From contig JBOZIK010000001.1 of the NCBI GenBank assembly GCA_051453625.1, positions 161,843,646 to 161,907,645 on the forward strand: a DNA stretch of 64,000 bases, in the 5' to 3' direction. How positions within the stretch are numbered: the first letter of the stretch is position 1; every line of letters starts with the position of its first letter. The translations under genes and the position numbers were made by a program. The notes under the pieces are model-generated. The model was not told the DNA's origin, ran no database searches, and saw only the letters and a program-made list of their open reading frames with translations. Of this stretch, positions 59,958-64,000 are shown piece by piece. This stretch comes from Welwitschia mirabilis (lineage: Eukaryota; Gnetophyta; Gnetopsida; Welwitschiales).

Positions 59958-62383
59958 TATTACATCCCAACTTTTTAAGGTTATAAAATTTAACCTAATA
60001 AGTATTCAAATATTTTGATAATGTAAAATAAATAATATAGTCTAAATTAATGTCTTGTAGGGTAAAATATTTATTAAAAATGGATAAATATTTAGAGATA
60101 ATGAAAATTTTATCTTAATGTTATTCTTTGGACATTATTGCTAAATATATAATCTTGATTAGTTACATAAAAATAATTGCAATTAAATTCCTTTTTCTTA
60201 TTAAGGAAAAAATAGTAACATGCTCTTAAAATTTTTTCATTCCTTTCTTAACTTATGGATTTAATAGTAATGATTATTTTAAAATCTAAAAAAATTATAT
60301 TACCATGTGACTAGCTTATCTTTCTTTTTCTTATGTTAAAAATGTTAAAGAATTTAAATATTGTAATTTATGTAGGATATTTTTATCATGATTATTATTT
60401 GATAAAATATATATTTGGCATGATGAATAGTCACCATTATGATGAAATATTAAATGCACCTAATTTTTAGGAAAAGTAATGATTAGGTGTTATGGAATCT
60501 TTACTATCTTCTTTTTTAAGATAGTATCTCTTCATATCCTCATGTCTATTCATATCCCTACATCTTATTATTATACATAGGACTTTCTTATTTGATTTGT
60601 ATATTTTTGAGAAATCCTTGGTTATCGAATCCTAGCAAATTTGAAACTTGAATCTTTAAAAGAATTGAAGTCTTAAAATCTTTAAAAGTCCTAAAATATT
60701 TAAAAGTTTACAAAGTCTTACATTTAATTTTAGAAATTGTTTTATTCTTGAATCTTATATGCTTCTTTATTTTTATATCTTTGTATGGTCTTAGTTAATT
60801 CATGCATCTTCATATGGTTATTTAATTTTGCATCTCTATTTTATTCATTATTCCTGACTTCATTTTAAGGCTTGATTAGATGCTTATTTCTTAATAAAAT
60901 ATTGCTTTCTCAATAAACTATAAGATTTTGAGAAGTATTCCTAGTTTATGAGTATTGGATTCTATCATGTTCTTGATAAATCTTTTAGAAGCTTGAGTGT
61001 TAATGCAATATAAATTTTACTATTATTGAGAATTTATGTCTTGGTGATGTATTTTAATCTTACATTTTCTTATAATATTTTTCATCATAGACATTATGGA
61101 AATGAGAATTTCACATATTGACAAATGAGGTAGTGGAATGTAAGAATCCATAGATCACTGAATGTGGTAGTGGAATTAATAGATCCACAAATCACCAAAT
61201 CAGGTAGTGGGCTTCAAAGATTACTAGATGAGGTAGAAAAGTATGAGAAATCCACAAATCACTAAGTGGACTCCATAGATCACCAAATGAGGTAGTGGAG
61301 AAAAATAAACATATATGGAAATTTTATTAAAAATTGGCTATTTCCATTTCATTTCCATAAATTTATTACTTGAAATGTTGGTCTTATCATATCTATCTAG
61401 AGATTTAAAGTCCTTTGACTTTCATCTTACTTTACCTATGCCATACTGGAGTTGTGATTATTCTATGGTTTTCATTCTATATTCTTATGTCGAATAGATG
61501 GAAAACTTGGATCTTCTTCAAAACCAAATTAATTGCCGAGGAGGGTATGATGGAGTAAATATTATTATTTTTAGTTTATGTTGTAAAACTATATTTTAAT
61601 AGTTAAACCTATAATCATGTCATGAATATTGAATATCTTAATTGTTGTAATTATTTTGTTACCTTAGAAATACTTTGAAACTCAAATTATGTATATTGTG
61701 ATACATATTTTTGTGACACATATCTTTTCTGAAATTGCAATAGAAATGTGACAATATGTTCTTATGACATTTGCTTGATAAACTTTCATATTATAATTAT
61801 AGAATATTAAATATAACTTGTTTTATTCATTAGAAAAATATACCCCTTATCTCATTGATTTTATAAAATTATAAAATGTCTAAAATATTTTATACTCCTA
61901 GTATATATATCATGGGGCTATGTTAGGTTGACTATGTTAAAATTTTATACTTGTTGCCACCTTATCATTTTTCTATAGTATGTTACTTATATAACATAAA
62001 GAAAAAAACATTTAAATTACAAGAAACTATCATGGAGGTGAGGGCCACATGAAAATAATATGAAAAATCATTGTTAAAAAGTTTATTTATTTCCCTATCA
62101 TGCATGATATTAATATGTGAAAATAATAAAAAGAGGGAAAACATTAATATAAAAATACCAATGAGGTAAAAGAAGGCTAAGAAAGGGAAAACCAAGGATA
62201 ATTGTTGAATATAAGTGCTCATTTTCCATCATATGAGGAATGATAAGGAGAAAGATACATTTATTTTTAAGAGGGATCACATGATTAAAAAGGGTAGGTA
62301 ATACATCATTAACTAGCAAAGGGATCATTCCACCTATCACCTCATCAAACTTTATAATGCTACCTTATAACTTAATTTTACAG
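59958..62383. other. unassigned repeat DNA, LTR-like
   Basis: It begins TGTTATTACATCCCAACTT, the usual look of a gypsy LTR start, at the place where the D LTR breaks off, so an insertion is likely. A phrase 'gaggagggtatgatgga' at 61538-61555 looks like a polypurine tract and a new LTR start resembling T's. No gene: the short open frames here (61315-61497, 61983-62340) have no recognisable features. Confidence 0.35.
61100..61310. repeat. short tandem repeat, about 40-45 bp unit
   Basis: Roughly five imperfect copies of 'atccacaaatcaccaaatgaggtagtgga'. Confidence 0.85.
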
Positions 62384-62918
62384 TGTGAATTTATGCAATC
62401 TTAAAGTCCTATAGATAAACCTGAAAATCATATAACTTGTAAAAAAACACATGCTAGTATAGACAGGAGTTTACCCGAATATCATAATCTCAATGAAGGA
62501 ACTAGGCTCAGAGTTAAAGAATTGATTTCCCAAGGTAGTTTTTGGTCTTTTATCTTTTACTAACTTAAAAGTAAATAATAATGTAAATGCAATGCAAGAT
62601 TAATGAAGATGAAATACAAATGAATGGAAATGAAAATAAAATGAAGAATTCACAAGGTTCCTAATCCTTCTATCATAAGGACTAGCCTCTAGCCTTCCTG
62701 TCACAAAGACTATCCTCTCTATAATTCATATCAATCAAGAAGAGTATCTACTAATTCTTAATCTACATAAACTATGAGATCTACCAAGTAGAATATGCAA
62801 TATGCAATATAAAATGAAATGGAAATGCAATGCAAACCTATTACTAACCAAGGTCAACCTTAACAAAGGTTGCCCTTATGATCTAAATAAATCATAGAAC
62901 TGTCACTTAACTATGACC

Positions 62919-63018
62919 NNNNNNNNNNNNNNNNNNNNNNNNNNNNNNNNNNNNNNNNNNNNNNNNNNNNNNNNNNNNNNNNNNNNNNNNNNNNNNNNNN
63001 NNNNNNNNNNNNNNNNNN
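62919..63018. other. assembly gap, 100 N
   Basis: Placeholder-sized gap within the G-type LTR. Confidence 0.95.
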
Positions 63019-63266
63019 TAAACCATAAGGAACATTTATATAATTGGAAAGAAAAGAGTAATTGTATTAATCAAAAGAACTTTACATCCACTTATAACAA
63101 AATAATAGTACCTTAATAGAAGAGACATATCTTCACACCAAGAAAAACCCCTTTTTGTAGCCACTGGATGGACCTCCTACCTTTAAGCTTCCATCACAAA
63201 AATATCAAGTATAAAAGATGGTCTTTTATGAAGGAGGAAAGGGAATTTATAGTTTTATAATGAACT

Positions 63267-63300
63267 NNNNNNNNNNNNNNNNNNNNNNNNNNNNNNNNNN
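63267..63300. other. assembly gap, 34 N
   Basis: Small gap within the G-type LTR, just before the hairpin block. Confidence 0.95.
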
Positions 63301-64000
63301 ATCCACATGGCCTATTTGACACTCTTTACAATGAAATTTACTACCATAATGTAAAAACAGTTGTCGTCCTATTTTTTGTCTACATGACAGAGGGAACGAT
63401 GCCTTGAGTTATGTGTCATGTACTCCCGTGGATTGCCTGCACATGTTACTGATGTTGTCGTCCTGTTGGTCACCCACATGATATAGGGAATGATGCATTA
63501 GATTACGTGTCCATGTGCTACTATCAGTTCTATAGCCTTTTTGATGTAGTTAAGGCTATCGTCCTAGGTGTCGTGAGGACGACCAAGGGCGCTACACCAT
63601 TAATACTTCATGTGCATGTGCTGTCCAAGTGCTGCTTCTGTGTAGCTATCATAATAAGCTGTCGTCCTAACATTCATGGGGACGATAGTGAGGACAACAC
63701 TCTTCCCAAGATCTTCAAGTATCATAAATTTGTCTTCTTCATCTTTAGTCCTCCTTCAATATGCTAAGTATCAGAACATGCCTGAAATATCTTCAATTAT
63801 GCCAAGAATTACATGTTTTCATGATCATCTTGTTATCTCTCTATAATTAATAGAATTAAATCTAAATCTATATAAATGTCCTACAAAATTACTCTAAATA
63901 CGTCATCAAATTCCTACAAATTGGCATCACAACATAGCCCCCTACTTAGCCTTGTCAGTCCCTAATGAAGTAGGTGATCAACTAGATTACGAGCCAATTT

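Larger units (their letters stand above)
62384..64000 (-). repeat. G-type gypsy LTR, better preserved copy, running off the window
   Basis: It starts TGTGAATTTATGC as in G and aligns with it through 'atgatct...atcaaa' and 'gtattaat'. No primer site lies to its left, so in the minus direction it is a 3' or solo LTR whose element would extend past 64000. 63355-63720 is a GC-richer block with 'GTCGTCCT...GGGACGA' inverted units and retained CpGs. An 86-codon frame on + at 63507-63767 is a by-product of this block. Confidence 0.75.

Noticed and set aside
63507-63767. 86-codon frame at the right edge as a small gene
   Set aside because: It is made by the GC-richer inverted-repeat units of the LTR; no start context or homology is evident.

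Overview
This window is AT-rich plant nuclear DNA that looks like old, silenced heterochromatin. I see no intact host gene, tRNA, rRNA or CRISPR array. Nearly all of it is decayed LTR retrotransposon sequence: Ty3/gypsy of Athila/Tat type with a tRNA-Asp-like primer site, a gypsy chromovirus with an initiator-Met tRNA primer site, and a long-LTR Ty1/copia family that resembles Sireviruses. Every reading frame is broken, mostly by C-to-T or G-to-A changes (CAG to TAG, CGA/TGG to TGA, catalytic Asp to Asn, catalytic Glu to Lys). That is the decay expected of long-methylated plant repeats. The species cannot be named from the sequence.

The layout is a Russian doll. Host gypsy element D (about 2571-59957, +) carries gag, protease, RT and RNase H up to 15165 and resumes with the integrase at 57214. 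Element B (4572-11233, +) sits in its gag. Element C (15166-57208, +, target duplication GTTAC/ATTAC) interrupts its pol. C keeps gag, protease and the pol tail but has lost RT and integrase. Two things are inserted in C: copia element P (20118-31815, +, duplication ATCTC on both sides) and gypsy element G (32039 to inside the 54334-54924 assembly gap, -). Chromovirus T (34161-51524, -, duplication GTATT) sits in the gag of G, and copia element V (38565-46223, -, duplication TAGAC) sits in T. The nest is five levels deep.

Parts not explained by standard retrotransposon anatomy are: a complex tandem repeat at 46930-48340; next to it, antisense to T, a gene-like stretch at 49376-50960 with two plausible plant introns; an extra acidic-tailed reading frame behind the truncated pol of P; two exact short duplications in otherwise decayed DNA; and a hairpin-rich LTR at the right edge (62384-64000) that has kept its CpGs. 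The first 2.5 kb holds a long stop-riddled frame I cannot identify. Seven runs of N mark assembly gaps, several inside LTRs.
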